From NCBI RefSeq assembly GCF_001483755.1, contig NZ_LQBK01000038.1, positions 1 through 64,000 on the forward strand: DNA of 64,000 nt, given 5' to 3'. The stretch is from Kocuria rosea subsp. polaris (GTDB lineage: Bacteria > Actinomycetota > Actinomycetes > Actinomycetales > Micrococcaceae). A model generated the notes under the pieces. That model did no database searches. It was not told the DNA's origin and was given only the letters and a program-made list of their open reading frames with translations. How positions within the stretch are numbered: the first letter of the stretch is position 1; every line of letters starts with the position of its first letter. The position numbers and the translations under genes were made by a program. Of the stretch, positions 25,930 through 36,291 are shown piece by piece.

Positions 25930-26889
25930 CTACTCCCCGGTCGCGGAGGGCGACGGCGAGGCGGAGGGCTCCTCCTCGGCCGGTGCCTCGGGGGTGTCCA
26001 CGGCCGCGAGGATGTCGACGACGAAGAGCAGGCTGCCGGCCGGGTAGTCCGAGTCCTCGCCCAGGTCCTTCTCCGTGCCGTAGGCCTGGCCGACGGGCAC
26101 GGACAGGACCACGCGGGAGCCCTCCTTCTTGCCCTTCAGGCCCTCCTGCCAGCCCTCGATGACGTTGGCGAGCGGGAAGGACGCGGGGGCGCCGTTCTCG
26201 TAGGAGGAGTCGAAGGTCTCGCCGTCGGACCACTTCACGCCCACGTAGTGCGCGATGACGGTGTCGCCCTCGGCGACCTCCTCGCCGTCGCCCTCGACGA
26301 GGTACTCGGAGACGAGCTTCTTCGGGGCCTTGCCCTCGGGCTTCGCCACGGACGGCACGCCCTCGTCGTTCTCGGTGATCTCCGGCAGGCCGCGGGGGCT
26401 GTCCTGCATCTCGCCCTCGATCTCGGTGGGGATCTTCCGGACGACCTCGTAGACCTCCACGGAGGTCGACTCGTCGCCGGCGGCCCCGGCGGTCTCCGGG
26501 GAGGAGTACGCGATGATCGCGCCCTCCTTGGCGCCCACCAGCGCGTCGTACATCTCCGGGATCTGGTCCTTGAGCTCCTGCTCGAGCTGGAGCACCTGGC
26601 CGGCGCCGCGGGAGTAGGTCTCGCCGATCGAGGTGCCGTCGGAGCCCTTGAACAGCGCCGCCTGCAGCAGGATGGTGTCGCCCTCGGCGATCTCCTCCCC
26701 CTCGCCCTCGCGCAGCTCCTTCGCGCCGGCCTCCTCGGCGTTGAGGGGGGTCTCGAAGGTGACCGACGGGGCCGTGCCCGGGTCCGGTTCGTTGCTGAGC
26801 TCCACGGAGTCGACGCCGGGCCCGGAGCAGCCCGCGAGGACGAGCGCCAGGGTCAGGGCGGCACCGGAGGTGGTCAGGGTCTTTCGCAC
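25930..26889 (-). CDS. FKBP-type peptidyl-prolyl isomerase lipoprotein, two FKBP-like domains
   Basis: A 319-residue exported foldase. The GTG at 26889 with GAGGAAG upstream gives a 21-residue lipoprotein signal ending LVLAGC (Cys21). A degenerate FKBP-like domain (about 55-180; EGDTILLQAALFKGSDGTSIG) precedes a canonical one (about 190-300; EGDTVIAHYVGVKWSDGETFDSSY, NVIEGWQEGLKGKKEG). The tail is acidic and Ser/Pro-rich. It should act on the outer face of the membrane. The separation from pafA is 131 bases, enough for its own promoter. Confidence 0.92.
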   Translation of the reverse strand: MRKTLTTSGAALTLALVLAGCSGPGVDSVELSNEPDPGTAPSVTFETPLNAEEAGAKELREGEGEEIAEGDTILLQAALFKGSDGTSIGETYSRGAGQVLQLEQELKDQIPEMYDALVGAKEGAIIAYSSPETAGAAGDESTSVEVYEVVRKIPTEIEGEMQDSPRGLPEITENDEGVPSVAKPEGKAPKKLVSEYLVEGDGEEVAEGDTVIAHYVGVKWSDGETFDSSYENGAPASFPLANVIEGWQEGLKGKKEGSRVVLSVPVGQAYGTEKDLGEDSDYPAGSLLFVVDILAAVDTPEAPAEEEPSASPSPSATGE

Positions 26890-27020
26890 GGGTTGCTTCC
26901 TCAGGGGGTCGGGCCGGGTGGGTGGCACGCGGAACGGACGGCACGGGGCGGGACGGCGACCAGCCTAGTGCAGGGCGCTGGACGTTGACTGGACGGGGGC
27001 CTCGGGGGCTCCGCCGCGGT

Positions 27021-28466
27021 TCAGACCACGGGAGCGTCCCCGTGGGCGTCCCCCGAGGTGCCGGGCGCGGCGAGGCCGGCCACCAGGGCGTCGGCCTCGG
27101 CGTTGTCCACGGCGAACGGGTCCTTGCACAGCACCGTGCGCTGGGTGCGGTCGTTGACCTTCAGGTGCACCCAGTCGACGGTGTAGTTGTGCCCGGACGC
27201 GACGACCGCGTCGATGAACCGGCCGCGCACGGCGGCCCGGGTGGCGGGCGGGGTCCGGGCCGCCTCCCGGACCCGCTCCTCGGGGACGAAGGTCGCCGCG
27301 CGTCCCCGCCGCTGCAGGAGGTTGAACAGTCCCCGCTCCGGGGCGGTGTCGTGGTAGGCCAGGTCCAGCTGCGCCATCCGGGGCGCCCCGAGGTCCAGGC
27401 CGTCGCGGGCGGCGTAGCCGTCGAGGAGCTTCTTCTTGATCGCCCAGTCGATCTCGGTGTCCACGGCGGAGGCGTCCTGGCGGTCCACGGCGTCCAGGGT
27501 CCGCTCCCACAGGTCCAGCACCCACGGCACCCGGTCGTGGTGGGCGCCCTCGCGGTCCACGAACCGGTGCACGGCCTCCAGGTGCTCGCGCTGCAGGTCC
27601 AGGGCGGAGCGGCGGGTGCCGTCGGCCAGCGGCACCGGGCGGGTGCCGGTGAGGTCGTGGGAGACCTCCCGCAGGGACCGCACCGGGTCCTCCATGGTGC
27701 GGTCGGGCAGGATCTGCCCGGCCTCGATCATCCGCAGCACGAGGTCGGTCGTCCCGATCCGCAGCGCGGTGGTGGTCTGGGACATCGTCGAGTCCCCCAC
27801 GATGACGTGCAGCCGGCGGTAGTGCTCGGCGTCGGCGTGCGGCTCGTCACGGGTGTTGATGAGGGGCCGGGAGCGCGTGGTGGCCGAGGACGAGCCCTCC
27901 CAGATGTGGTCGGCGCGCTGCGAGAAGGAGTAGCTGGGCGCCCCGGCCGCGTCCCCGACCCGCACGGCGCCGAAGTCCTCGGGCCCCGCGGGGTGCACCT
28001 TGCCGGCGCCGACGAGCAGCTGCCGGGTGACGAGGAACGGGATGAGGATCTGCACGAGCCGGGCGAACTCGGTGCGCCGGGCGATCAGGTAGTTCTCGTG
28101 CGAGCCGTACGAGTTGCCGCGCGAGTCGACGTTGTTCTTGAACAGGTACAGCTGCCCGGCCGTCCCCTGCTCCGCCAGCTCGTCCTGGGCCTGCCGCCGG
28201 AGGTCGTCGACGATCAGCTCGCCGGCCTTGTCCTGGGCCACGAGGTCCTCGAGCGTGGCGCACTCCGCCGTGGCGTACTCGGGGTGCGAGCCGACGTCCA
28301 GGTAGAGGCGTCCGCCGTTGGGCAGGAACACGTTCGAGGACCGGCCCCAGGCCACCACGGGCCGGAAGAGCGTGCGCGCGGCCTCCTCCGGGCTGAGCGG
28401 ACGGGCGCCCGGGGCGCTGTGGGTGATGCCGAACTCGGTCTCGACCCCGTAGATCCTGCGGTCCAT
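27021..28466 (-). CDS. pafA: Pup-protein ligase PafA
   Basis: A 481-residue glutamine-synthetase-fold enzyme that uses ATP to join the C-terminal glutamate of Pup to substrate lysines. Landmarks: the N-terminal [13 protein letters not shown] (metal-binding Glu), [78 protein letters not shown] and the [16 protein letters not shown]-terminal domain. The gene begins five bases after pup; the proteasome genes that often lie between the two are absent. Confidence 0.96.
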   Translation of the reverse strand: MDRRIYGVETEFGITHSAPGARPLSPEEAARTLFRPVVAWGRSSNVFLPNGGRLYLDVGSHPEYATAECATLEDLVAQDKAGELIVDDLRRQAQDELAEQGTAGQLYLFKNNVDSRGNSYGSHENYLIARRTEFARLVQILIPFLVTRQLLVGAGKVHPAGPEDFGAVRVGDAAGAPSYSFSQRADHIWEGSSSATTRSRPLINTRDEPHADAEHYRRLHVIVGDSTMSQTTTALRIGTTDLVLRMIEAGQILPDRTMEDPVRSLREVSHDLTGTRPVPLADGTRRSALDLQREHLEAVHRFVDREGAHHDRVPWVLDLWERTLDAVDRQDASAVDTEIDWAIKKKLLDGYAARDGLDLGAPRMAQLDLAYHDTAPERGLFNLLQRRGRAATFVPEERVREAARTPPATRAAVRGRFIDAVVASGHNYTVDWVHLKVNDRTQRTVLCKDPFAVDNAEADALVAGLAAPGTSGDAHGDAPVV

Positions 28467-28471
28467 GGGGG

Positions 28472-28681
28472 CTACTGGCCGCCCTTCTGGACGAAGCCCT
28501 TCACGAACTCCTCGGCGTTGGACTCGAGCACGCCGTCGATCTCGGCGAGCAGGTCGTCGGTGCCGGCGGTGCCGGTCTGCGCCTGGGCGGCGGGGGTGCT
28601 GGGGGCGGGGGCGCCGGGCTCGGGGAGCTCGGTCTCCTCGCGGCGCTGGGCGCCGGTGCCGAAGATGCGTTCCTGGGCCAT
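28472..28681 (-). CDS. pup: Prokaryotic ubiquitin-like protein Pup
   Basis: A 69-residue, largely disordered modifier ending GFVQKGGQ. The C-terminal [22 protein letters not shown] forms the ARC-binding helix. The terminal Gln means that Dop must deamidate it before PafA can use it. The N-terminal half is rich in Glu, Pro and Ala. The start ATG at 28681 has AGGAGG upstream. It lies between dop and pafA. Confidence 0.96.
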   Translation of the reverse strand: MAQERIFGTGAQRREETELPEPGAPAPSTPAAQAQTGTAGTDDLLAEIDGVLESNAEEFVKGFVQKGGQ

Positions 28682-28716
28682 GACGGGGTTCCTCCTGGGG
28701 TCGGTGGTGGGGGTGC

Positions 28717-30354
28717 TCAGCCGAGGGAGCCGGTGTGCACGAGGGCGGGACGGGCGGCGGCGAGGGCGCGGACGAGGTGCTCGGCGTCCGGCGCCGCGGA
28801 CAGCAGGGGGCCGACGTCCTCGCGGGTCAGCTCGAGCGGCTCGGGCATCGTGATCCGCGCGCCCCGGCGGACGCCGGGCAGGGTCAGCGAGACCGAGTCC
28901 CAGTTGGCCGTGAGGACGTCGTCGGGGAACCGGGTGACCAGCCGGCCGCGCAGCCACGCCCGGGTGTCGGCGGGCGGCAGCTCCACCGCGCGCCGGAGCT
29001 CCTCCTCGCCGAAGAGGGTGCGCATCCGTCCGGCCGCGACCAGCCGGTGGTGGAGCCCCTTCTCCGGGCGCACGTCCGCGTACTGCAGGTCGATCAGCGT
29101 CAGGCGGGGATCGTCCCAGGCGAGGCCGTCGCGCTCGCGGTAGCCCAGCAGCAGGGCGTGCTTGGCGACCCAGTCCAGGCGGTCCGCCAGGGACAGGGGG
29201 TCGGTCTCGAGGGCGTCGAGGACCTCCTCCCACAGCTCGAGGACCTCGCGGGTGTCCGGGTCCGGGCCCCCGGTGGCCCGTTCGTGCGCCCGGGCGGCCT
29301 CGAGGTAGAGCCGCTGCAGCTGGACGCCCGTGAGCTCCCGGCCGTCCCGGAGCGGGACGGCGGTGGTCAGCCCCGGGTCGTGGCTGATCGCCTGCAGGGC
29401 CGCCACGGGGTCCACGAGCGCGGCGTCGGGGGCGGCGCCGGCCTCGATCAGGCCGAGGACCAGGGAGGTGGTCCCGAACTTGAGCAGGTTCGAGGTGTGC
29501 GAGAGGTTGGCGTCGCCGATGATGACGTGCAGGCGCCGGTGGCGGGCGCGCTCGGCGTGCGGCTCGTCGCGGGTGTTGACGATGGGCCGGTGGACGGTGG
29601 TCTCGAGGCCGACCTCCCGCTCGAAGAAGTCGGCGCGCTGGCTGATCTGGAAGCCGGGGCGCCGGCCGCGGTCGCCGAGACCCACCCGTCCGGCGCCGCA
29701 CACCACCTGGCGGGAGGCGAAGAAGGGCAGCAGGCCCGCGGCGAGGGCGTCGAAGGGCACGGAGCGGGGCACGAGGTAGTTCTCGTGGGCGCCGTAGGAG
29801 ACGGACTTGTTGTCGGTGTTGTTCTTGTAGAGGTTCACGACGTCGAGGCCGGTGCCCGGGGCGCTGGCGGCGATCGCCCGGACCGCGTCGAGGGCGACGC
29901 GGTCCCCGGCGGCGTCCCACAGGACGGCGTCGCGGGGGGTGGTGACCTCCGGGGAGGAGTACTCGGGGTGGGAGTGGTCCACGTAGAGGCGGGCGCCGTT
30001 GGGCAGGACGGTGTTCATCACGACCTGGCGCCAGTCCAGGGTCTCGGCGTGGGGCCCGCTCTCGCGGAGGGACTCGGCGGCGACCTCCTCGGCGGTGAGC
30101 ACCGGGGCGGCGTCGGTGAGCTGGGAGAGGTCGGCCTGCTCGCGGGGGACGGTGAAGCCGCGGGCGTCCTCGAGGGGGGTCTCGCCGTGGTAGTCCCAGC
30201 CGGCGGTGGTGCGGGAGGCGCCGAGGCGGCGCCGCACCAGGGCCGCGTAGGTGGTGACCACCTGGGTGGAGAGCACGGTGGCGTTGGCCTGCGGGTTGCC
30301 GGTGGCGAGCACGCCGAACTCGGTCTCGGCGCCCATGACGCGACGGACGCTCAT
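28717..30354 (-). CDS. dop: Pup deamidase/depupylase Dop
   Basis: A 545-residue PafA homologue that deamidates Pup-Gln and removes Pup from substrates. [15 protein letters not shown] opens the metal site. The Dop-specific loop region lies around residues 40-80. [69 protein letters not shown] and [23 protein letters not shown] are all present. The start overlaps the stop of the ATPase gene as ATGA. Confidence 0.96.
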   Translation of the reverse strand: MSVRRVMGAETEFGVLATGNPQANATVLSTQVVTTYAALVRRRLGASRTTAGWDYHGETPLEDARGFTVPREQADLSQLTDAAPVLTAEEVAAESLRESGPHAETLDWRQVVMNTVLPNGARLYVDHSHPEYSSPEVTTPRDAVLWDAAGDRVALDAVRAIAASAPGTGLDVVNLYKNNTDNKSVSYGAHENYLVPRSVPFDALAAGLLPFFASRQVVCGAGRVGLGDRGRRPGFQISQRADFFEREVGLETTVHRPIVNTRDEPHAERARHRRLHVIIGDANLSHTSNLLKFGTTSLVLGLIEAGAAPDAALVDPVAALQAISHDPGLTTAVPLRDGRELTGVQLQRLYLEAARAHERATGGPDPDTREVLELWEEVLDALETDPLSLADRLDWVAKHALLLGYRERDGLAWDDPRLTLIDLQYADVRPEKGLHHRLVAAGRMRTLFGEEELRRAVELPPADTRAWLRGRLVTRFPDDVLTANWDSVSLTLPGVRRGARITMPEPLELTREDVGPLLSAAPDAEHLVRALAAARPALVHTGSLG

Positions 30355-32123
30355 GCGGGTCCCTCCCCCGGGACGGGGCCGGCGGGGGCGGCGGCGTGCC
30401 GAGCGCCGGGTCCGGCGGGGTGCGGGTCGCGGTGCAGGACCACGCGCAGGTCGGTGATGGTGTCGCCGCGGCGCCCGGAGATCCGGGCCCAGTCCTCCGG
30501 GTTGGAGGTGTTGGGCAGGTCCTGCTGCTCGTGGAACTCCTCGTCCACGGCGCGCACCAGGTGCTCGCGGCCCAGGCCGCGGACCCCGGTGGTGAGCAGG
30601 TCCTTGATGGCCTGCTTCTTGGCCCGGTCCACCACGTTGCGGATGACCGCCCCGGAGGTGAAGTCGCTGAAGTAGAGGGTCTCCTCGGTGCCGTCCCGGT
30701 AGCTCAGGTGCAGGAACTGCGTGCCGGGGCTCTTCTCGTACATCCGGGCGACGGCGGCGTCGACGAGCGCGGCGACGGCCCCGGTGCGGGAGCCGGCGGC
30801 GTCGACCTCGTCCTGGCGCAGGGGCAGGTCCTCGGTGACGTAGAGCCGGAGGATCTCGGCGGCACCCGTCGCGTCCGGGCGGTCGATGCGGATCTTGACG
30901 TCGAGCCGGCCCGGGCGCAGCACGGCGGGGTCGATCATGTCCTCGCGGTTGGTGGCGCCGATGACGATGACGTTGTCGAGGCGCTCCACGCCGTCGATCT
31001 CGGTGAGCAGCTGCGGGACGATGGTGGTCTCCACGTCCGAGGACAGCCCGGAGCCGCGGGTGCGGAACAGGGAGTCCATCTCGTCGAAGAACACGACCAC
31101 GGGGATGCCACGGGCCGCCTGCTCGCGGGCGCGCAGGAAGATGGAGCGGATCTGCCGCTCGGTCTCCCCCACGTACTTGTCCAGCAGCTCGGGGCCCTTG
31201 ATGTTCAGGAAGTAGCCCAGGGCCTTGCCGCGCCCGGCGCGGTCGGCGGCGCGCTCGGCGAGGGAGCGGGCGACGGCCTTGGCGATGAGGGTCTTGCCGT
31301 TGCCGGGGGGCCCGTAGAGGAGGATGCCCTTGGGCGGGGTCAGCCCGTGCTCGCGGTAGAGCTCGGGGTGGACGAAGGGCAGCTCGACGGCGTCGCGGAT
31401 CTGCTCGATCTGGGGCCCGAGGCCTCCGATGTCGTCGTAGGAGACGGCGGGGACCTCCTCGAGGACGAGCTGCTCGACGTCGGTGCGCTCGATGGGCTCG
31501 AGCGCGAAGCCGGTGCGGTGGTCGATGGACACGGCGTCGCCGATCTCCGGGCGGCTGCGGCGCAGCAGCCCGGAGAGCAGCAGGACGCGCTCCTCGTCGG
31601 AGCGCCCGACGGTGAGGACGCGGTCGTGGTCGACGATCTCCTTGACGGTCGCGATCTCGCCGGTCTGCTCGTAGTCGAGGACCGCGCCGACGGTGTAGTT
31701 CTGGTCGAGGAGGACCTGGCGTCCGGGCTCGCAGGCGGCGAAGCTCACGAGCGGGCTGAGCGCCACGCGCATGCGGCGGCCGGCGACGAGGACGTCGAGG
31801 GTGCGGTCGGTGACCGCGGGCCCGGTGCCCGTCGGCTCGCCCACGGGCGCGCGCCCGGGGTTGACCTGCAGGACGGTGCCCTGGCTCAGGGGCGGGACGA
31901 GGTCGTTCTCGAGGGCGCGCTTGAGCTGGGCGATCTCCGTGCGGGTCGCGTCGAGGAGCCGGACGAGCTTCTGGTTCTGGGTCCCGGCGGCGGCGAGCTG
32001 CTTGTCGAGGGCGCGCTTCTGGTCGCGGAGGATGTTGACCTGCCGCTGGGCGTTGACGAGGGCCCGGCGGGTCTGCTCGGCGTCGGCCGCTCCGGTGGTC
32101 TGCTGCGGGGACGACTCGTTCAC
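30351..32123 (-). CDS. arc: Proteasome-associated AAA+ ATPase (ARC/Mpa)
   Basis: A 590-residue hexameric unfoldase that recognises pupylated proteins. It has an N-terminal coiled coil (about 17-75), two OB folds (about 80-215) and the AAA+ module with Walker A GPPGNGKT (271-278), Walker B VFFDE (344-348) and sensor [11 protein letters not shown]. The C-terminus continues past the AAA+ domain with a Pro/Gly-rich tail ending PVPGEGPA. The QYL-type tail by which Mpa docks into the 20S proteasome is missing. The GTG start overlaps the trmI stop as GTGA. No proteasome core genes occur in the locus. Confidence 0.95.
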   Translation of the reverse strand: MNESSPQQTTGAADAEQTRRALVNAQRQVNILRDQKRALDKQLAAAGTQNQKLVRLLDATRTEIAQLKRALENDLVPPLSQGTVLQVNPGRAPVGEPTGTGPAVTDRTLDVLVAGRRMRVALSPLVSFAACEPGRQVLLDQNYTVGAVLDYEQTGEIATVKEIVDHDRVLTVGRSDEERVLLLSGLLRRSRPEIGDAVSIDHRTGFALEPIERTDVEQLVLEEVPAVSYDDIGGLGPQIEQIRDAVELPFVHPELYREHGLTPPKGILLYGPPGNGKTLIAKAVARSLAERAADRAGRGKALGYFLNIKGPELLDKYVGETERQIRSIFLRAREQAARGIPVVVFFDEMDSLFRTRGSGLSSDVETTIVPQLLTEIDGVERLDNVIVIGATNREDMIDPAVLRPGRLDVKIRIDRPDATGAAEILRLYVTEDLPLRQDEVDAAGSRTGAVAALVDAAVARMYEKSPGTQFLHLSYRDGTEETLYFSDFTSGAVIRNVVDRAKKQAIKDLLTTGVRGLGREHLVRAVDEEFHEQQDLPNTSNPEDWARISGRRGDTITDLRVVLHRDPHPAGPGARHAAAPAGPVPGEGPA

Positions 32124-33259
32124 GGGCGCTCCTCGTGGGGCTGCTCGGTGCCGGGAGCCGGCCCGGCCGCCGGTGCCTGGGCGGGCTCGGGCGCGGCGTC
32201 CGGCGCGGCCGGGGCGGTGGCGTCGGCGGGTGCGCTCCCGCGGGCGGCGCGCTCGGCGAGACCGAGGGCCTCGCGGCCGGCGCGGCGCAGCTTCTTGTCG
32301 GTGACGTCCCGCTCGCCGAGGGCCACGGGGGTCCAGGCCTGCAGGTCGTCCTCGCTGTACTCGGACTTGGAGGCCCGCCGCTTGGGGGCCAGCCGCTCGG
32401 AGCCGTCGGCGAGCCGGCGGGCGGAGAGCAGGAACCCGGTGTGGGCGACCATGCGGTGGTCGGGGCGCACGGCGAGGCCCTCGACGTGCCAGCCGCGGAC
32501 CATGGTCTCGGAGGCGTCCGGCTCGGTGTAGCGGCCGTCGGCCCGCATCGCCTCGGCCGTGCGGGAGAGCTGGGTGACGGTCGCGACGTAGCACATGACC
32601 ACGCCGCCCGGGGCGAGGGCGGTGGCCACGGCGTCGAGGCACTCCCAGGGGGCGAGCATGTCGAGGACCACGCGGTCCACGGAGCCGGGCTCCTCGTGCT
32701 CGCCGAGCTCCTCGGCGAGGTCCCCGATGCTGATCCGCCACGCGGGGTGGGGGCCGCCGAACATGGTCTCCACGTTGCCGCGGGCGATGTCGGCGAACTC
32801 CGCCCGCCGCTCGAAGGAGTGCAGGCTGCCCTCGTCGCCCACCGCGCGCAGCAGGGAGATGGACAGGGCGCCGGAGCCGACGCCGGCCTCGACCACGCGG
32901 GCGCCCGGGAAGATGTCGGCCATCGTGACGATCTGGCCGGCGTCCTTGGGGTAGACCACCGCGGCGCCGCGGGGCATGGACAGCACGAAGTCCTTGAGGA
33001 GCGGGCGCAGGGCCTGGTAGCGGAACCCGGCGGAGTTCTCGACCACGGTGCCCTCCGGGCGGCCGATGAGCTCGCCGTGGCCGAGCACCCCGCGGTGGGA
33101 GTGGAACGCGCCGTCCTCCGCGAGCGTGACTGTGTTCATCCGCCCGCGCTCGTCGGTCAGCTGCACGCGCTCCCCGGCCCGGAAGGGTCCGCGCCGGTTG
33201 GCGGCGCCCCGCGGGGACGCGGGCGAAGGGGCGGCGGTCTGGTCAGCGGTTCCGGTCAT
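32120..33259 (-). CDS. trmI: tRNA (adenine-58-N1)-methyltransferase TrmI
   Basis: A 379-residue SAM-dependent enzyme that makes m1A58 in the T-loop of tRNAs. The N-terminal beta domain ([25 protein letters not shown]) precedes the Rossmann domain, with [52 protein letters not shown], and [13 protein letters not shown] low-complexity Ala/Pro tail follows from about residue 330. I chose the ATG at 33259. It heads the pupylation genes, an arrangement conserved in actinobacteria. Confidence 0.95.
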   Translation of the reverse strand: MTGTADQTAAPSPASPRGAANRRGPFRAGERVQLTDERGRMNTVTLAEDGAFHSHRGVLGHGELIGRPEGTVVENSAGFRYQALRPLLKDFVLSMPRGAAVVYPKDAGQIVTMADIFPGARVVEAGVGSGALSISLLRAVGDEGSLHSFERRAEFADIARGNVETMFGGPHPAWRISIGDLAEELGEHEEPGSVDRVVLDMLAPWECLDAVATALAPGGVVMCYVATVTQLSRTAEAMRADGRYTEPDASETMVRGWHVEGLAVRPDHRMVAHTGFLLSARRLADGSERLAPKRRASKSEYSEDDLQAWTPVALGERDVTDKKLRRAGREALGLAERAARGSAPADATAPAAPDAAPEPAQAPAAGPAPGTEQPHEERP

Positions 33260-33379
33260 CGGCTCACTCTCGGGGCGGGGTCTGGTCGGTCGTGCGGGAG
33301 CCGGCGGGTGCGCCGCCGGCCCGGGGTCCTCCCCCATTGTGTCACCGCGGCGCGGGGTGCCGGGGCCGGGCGCCGGGGC

Positions 33380-34513
33380 TCAGCCGGCCAGCAGGCGTTC
33401 GAGGGCCGCGCTGCGCAGCACCCCCACGAGCGCGCCGCCGGGTCCCGTGACCACGTAGTGCGGGTACTCCCGGGCGGCGACCGCCCGCAGCAGCGACTCC
33501 TCGCGCAGCCCGGCGTCGAGCACCGCGTCGGCCGGCAGGTGCTGCAGGACGGACGTCAGCGGCGTCCCGGCACGCCGGTCCGCGGGCACCGCGTCCGCGG
33601 CGGCGGGCACGAGCAGACCCACCACCTGCCGGTCCGGGGAGACCGCCAGCACGTGCGGGACGGGTCCGCCCGGGACCGCGGCGTGCGCGAGGTGCTCGGT
33701 GACCACCCGGTCGGTGTGGGTGAGCGTGGCCTCCGCGGGGACCGCCACGGCGGGTTCGGCGAGCGCCGCGGCGCTGACGCCGTGCATGCGGGACAGGACG
33801 GCCGCGGCACGCAGGGAGGCGCCGGCGCCCTGCCACATGAAGCCGGCGACGAGCACCACGAGCACGAGCGCGACGGGCTGGCGCCACAGGCCGGTGAGCG
33901 CGGTGGCGGCGACGATCCCCACGGCGAGCAGCCGGCCCGTCCAGGCCGCCACCACCGTGCCGTGCTGCTCCCGGCCCGTGGCCGCCCAGACGAGGGCCTC
34001 GACCACGCGTCCGCCGTCCAGGGGCAGGCCGGGCAGCACGTTGAAGACGCCCACGATGAGATTGGCCCAGGTGGTGAGGTCGAGCAGCACCCAGCCGAGC
34101 GTGGGGGCGGGCTCCCCGGTGCGCAGCACGGTCCAGCCCGCCAGGCCCAGGGCGAGGTTGACGGCCGGTCCGGCCAGGGAGACCACGGCGGAGGCCAGCG
34201 GGGTGCTGCGCACGTCCCCGAAGTGGGTGTGCCCGCCCAGCAGGCTCAGCACGATCCGGCCGGTGGGCCAGCCGAACGCGCGGCCGGTCCAGGCGTGGGC
34301 GAGTTCGTGCAGGAGCACGGACAGGGCCAGGGTCAGGGCGAAGCCGAGGGCGGCGGCGTAGTTGAGCGCCCCCAGCCGGGGGTACGCCTCCATGAGCACG
34401 GGGGTGTAGAGGAGCACGGTGACCGCGGCGATCACGAACCAGGACCAGGACAGGGTCACGGGCACTCCGCCGATCCTGCCGAGGGGGACTCCCTCGGCGC
34501 GGGTGCGGTTCAC
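33380..34513 (-). CDS. Site-2 protease family (M50) zinc metalloprotease with CBS-like C-terminus
   Basis: A 377-residue intramembrane protease of the SpoIVFB/Rip3 group. HELAH (69-73) supplies two zinc ligands and the glutamate base; NVLPGLPLDGGR (Asp166) supplies the third ligand. Five to six membrane helices surround these. The part after residue 245 forms a CBS-domain pair (LTHTDRVVTEHLAHA..., TPLTSVLQHLPADAVLDAGL...). CBS domains may sense adenylates. Substrate unknown; these enzymes cleave anti-sigma factors or other membrane-bound regulators. The start overlaps the HAD gene's stop by four bases. Confidence 0.93.
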   Translation of the reverse strand: MNRTRAEGVPLGRIGGVPVTLSWSWFVIAAVTVLLYTPVLMEAYPRLGALNYAAALGFALTLALSVLLHELAHAWTGRAFGWPTGRIVLSLLGGHTHFGDVRSTPLASAVVSLAGPAVNLALGLAGWTVLRTGEPAPTLGWVLLDLTTWANLIVGVFNVLPGLPLDGGRVVEALVWAATGREQHGTVVAAWTGRLLAVGIVAATALTGLWRQPVALVLVVLVAGFMWQGAGASLRAAAVLSRMHGVSAAALAEPAVAVPAEATLTHTDRVVTEHLAHAAVPGGPVPHVLAVSPDRQVVGLLVPAAADAVPADRRAGTPLTSVLQHLPADAVLDAGLREESLLRAVAAREYPHYVVTGPGGALVGVLRSAALERLLAG

Positions 34514-35220
34514 GCGCGGGTCCCGGCCACGAGCCGTCCGAGGTCCTCGGGGCCCACGCCGGCGAGGCTGGGCAGCACGAGGTCGGCGCCGGCGTCGTCG
34601 AGCGGGACCATGTTGGGCACTCCCACGGTGAAGATCCCCGCGGCGACGGCCGAGCGGATGCCGGTGCGGGAGTCCTCGACGGCGACCATGCCGGCGGTCG
34701 CCGAGGGGCGGCGGGCGCGCTCGCAGAGCCCGGCGGCGCCGATCCGGTACGGGTCGGGGGCCGGTTTGGCCGGGTGGCCGAGGTCGCCGGTGACGACGAC
34801 GTCGAAGACGCCCGGGCCGCCGAAGGCGTCGAGGACGACCTCCGCGAGGGGGGTCTCGCTGCTGGTGACCAGGGCCAGGGGCACCCCGCGCTCGCGCAGG
34901 GCGGCGACCAGCTCCTGCGCCCCCTCCTTGTACACGACCCGTTCCCGGGTGCGGGCCGCGACCCGGGCGATGAGCCGGTCGACGATCTCGCGCACGCCCA
35001 GGCGCACCCCTTGGCGCTGGAACACGGCGGCGGCGTCCTCGAGCCCGGTGCCGACCATGGCCAGGGCGTCGGCCTCGGTCCAGCGGCCCCCGTGGGAGCG
35101 GACCAGCTCGATCTCGGCCTCGATCCAGTACGGCTCGGTGTCCACGAGCGTCCCGTCCATGTCGAACAGCACGGCGGTGGGCAGGAGGTCGTCGGGGGAC
35201 GGGGACAGGTGGCGGGGCAT
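34510..35220 (-). CDS. HAD-superfamily hydrolase, phosphatase/phosphoglucomutase-like
   Basis: A 236-residue cytosolic HAD enzyme. Motif I is VLFDMDGTLVD (nucleophile Asp20, Asp22), motif II LVTSSETP, motif III KPAPDPY with the lysine, and motif IV VEDSRTGI. The helical cap at about residues 30-95 is type C1. Substrate unknown, probably a small sugar phosphate. I chose the ATG at 35220 rather than 35229 because TACGAT (35228-35233, minus) lies exactly seven bases before it, suggesting a leaderless start. It is divergent from the PAC2 gene, 84 bases apart. Confidence 0.9.
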   Translation of the reverse strand: MPRHLSPSPDDLLPTAVLFDMDGTLVDTEPYWIEAEIELVRSHGGRWTEADALAMVGTGLEDAAAVFQRQGVRLGVREIVDRLIARVAARTRERVVYKEGAQELVAALRERGVPLALVTSSETPLAEVVLDAFGGPGVFDVVVTGDLGHPAKPAPDPYRIGAAGLCERARRPSATAGMVAVEDSRTGIRSAVAAGIFTVGVPNMVPLDDAGADLVLPSLAGVGPEDLGRLVAGTRA

Positions 35221-35307
35221 GGCCTCCATCGTAGTGTCCGCAACACGGGCCCCCGCCTGCCGGGTGCTCTTGCCGTCGATGTCCCTGCGCGTAGTGTGGG
35301 TGGCGTG
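35218..35307. promoter_or_regulatory. Divergent leaderless promoter pair (HAD and PAC2 genes)
   Basis: On the minus strand TACGAT (35228-35233) stands seven bases before ATG 35220. On the plus strand TAGTGT (35292-35297) stands seven bases before GTG 35305. Both arrangements predict transcripts starting at the first codon. Confidence 0.5.
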
Positions 35308-36204
35308 AGCAACGACTTCGACGAGACGTTCCCCCGTCCCCAGGCCGGCCCGTTCGGCGTGGTCCGGGAGGACGGTGACCAGGAGCGCGTGACCGTGCTG
35401 GTGGCGGCGTTCGAGGGGTGGAACGACGCCGGGGACGCCGCCACGGACGCGGTGCAGTTCCTGGCGACCCACTACGGGGCGAAGGATGTCTTCGAGGTCA
35501 CGTCGGACGACTACTACGACTACCAGTTCTCCCGTCCGATCGTGCGCCGCGCCGCGACCGGCGAGGTGAAGATCGTCTGGCCCACGACCCGGCTCTCGAC
35601 CGCCACCGTGCCCGGCACCAATCTCGACCTCGTGCTGCTGCACGGCTGGGAGCCCTCCTACCGGTGGCGCTCCTTCACGGCCGAGCTGCTGGAGCAGGCG
35701 ACCCTGCTGGACGTCGACTTCGTGGTGATGGTCGGTGCGCTGCTCGCCGACGTGCCGCACACCCGGCCCATCCCGGTGACCAAGACCTCCGACACCGCGG
35801 AGCTGCAGGAGGAGCTGGGCATCGACTCCTCCCAGTACGAGGGGCCCACCGGGATCGTGGGTCTGCTCTCCCACATGGCGTCCCTGGGCGGGTTCCCCAC
35901 GGTCAGCCTGTGGGCGGCGGTGCCCCACTACGTCGCCCAGTCCCCCTCCCCGAAGGCGGAGCTGGCCCTGCTGCGGGAGCTGGAGGAGCTGCTCAGCATC
36001 ACGCTGCCGCTGGACGAGATCGCCGAGGACGCCGAGGCGTGGGAGCGGGGGGTCAACGAGCTGGCCTCCGACGACCCCGAGATCGCCGCCTACGTCCAGC
36101 AGCTCGAGGAGGCCAAGGACACCACGGACCTGCCCGAGGCCACCGGGGACGCGATCGCCAAGGAGTTCGAGCGCTACCTGCGCCGCCGCCGCGACGAGAA
36201 GTGA
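35305..36204 (+). CDS. PAC2 family protein
   Basis: A 299-residue protein of the PAC2 (proteasome assembly chaperone 2-like) family: VTVLVAAFEGWNDAGDAATDAVQFLATHYG, YYDYQFSRPIVRR, LVLLHGWEPSYRWRSF, MVGALLADVPHTRPIPVT and GPTGIVGLLSHMAS. In actinobacteria these are common even without proteasomes and their biochemical function is unknown. The C-terminus is strongly charged and helical. The GTG at 35305 follows a -10-like element by seven bases. Divergent from the HAD gene. Confidence 0.92.
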   Translation: MSNDFDETFPRPQAGPFGVVREDGDQERVTVLVAAFEGWNDAGDAATDAVQFLATHYGAKDVFEVTSDDYYDYQFSRPIVRRAATGEVKIVWPTTRLSTATVPGTNLDLVLLHGWEPSYRWRSFTAELLEQATLLDVDFVVMVGALLADVPHTRPIPVTKTSDTAELQEELGIDSSQYEGPTGIVGLLSHMASLGGFPTVSLWAAVPHYVAQSPSPKAELALLRELEELLSITLPLDEIAEDAEAWERGVNELASDDPEIAAYVQQLEEAKDTTDLPEATGDAIAKEFERYLRRRRDEK

Positions 36205-36221
36205 GCGCGGCCGGCGCCCGG

Positions 36222-36264
36222 GCGCGGAGGGGCGGCACCCGGAACGGGTGCCGCCCCTCCGCGC
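36222..36264. terminator. Strong hairpin between convergent PAC2 and mshC genes
   Basis: Perfect 19-bp stem (36222-36240 with 36246-36264), 5-nt loop. Confidence 0.9.
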
Positions 36265-36291
36265 GTTCCGGGAGCCGGTCCGGGACCGGCG

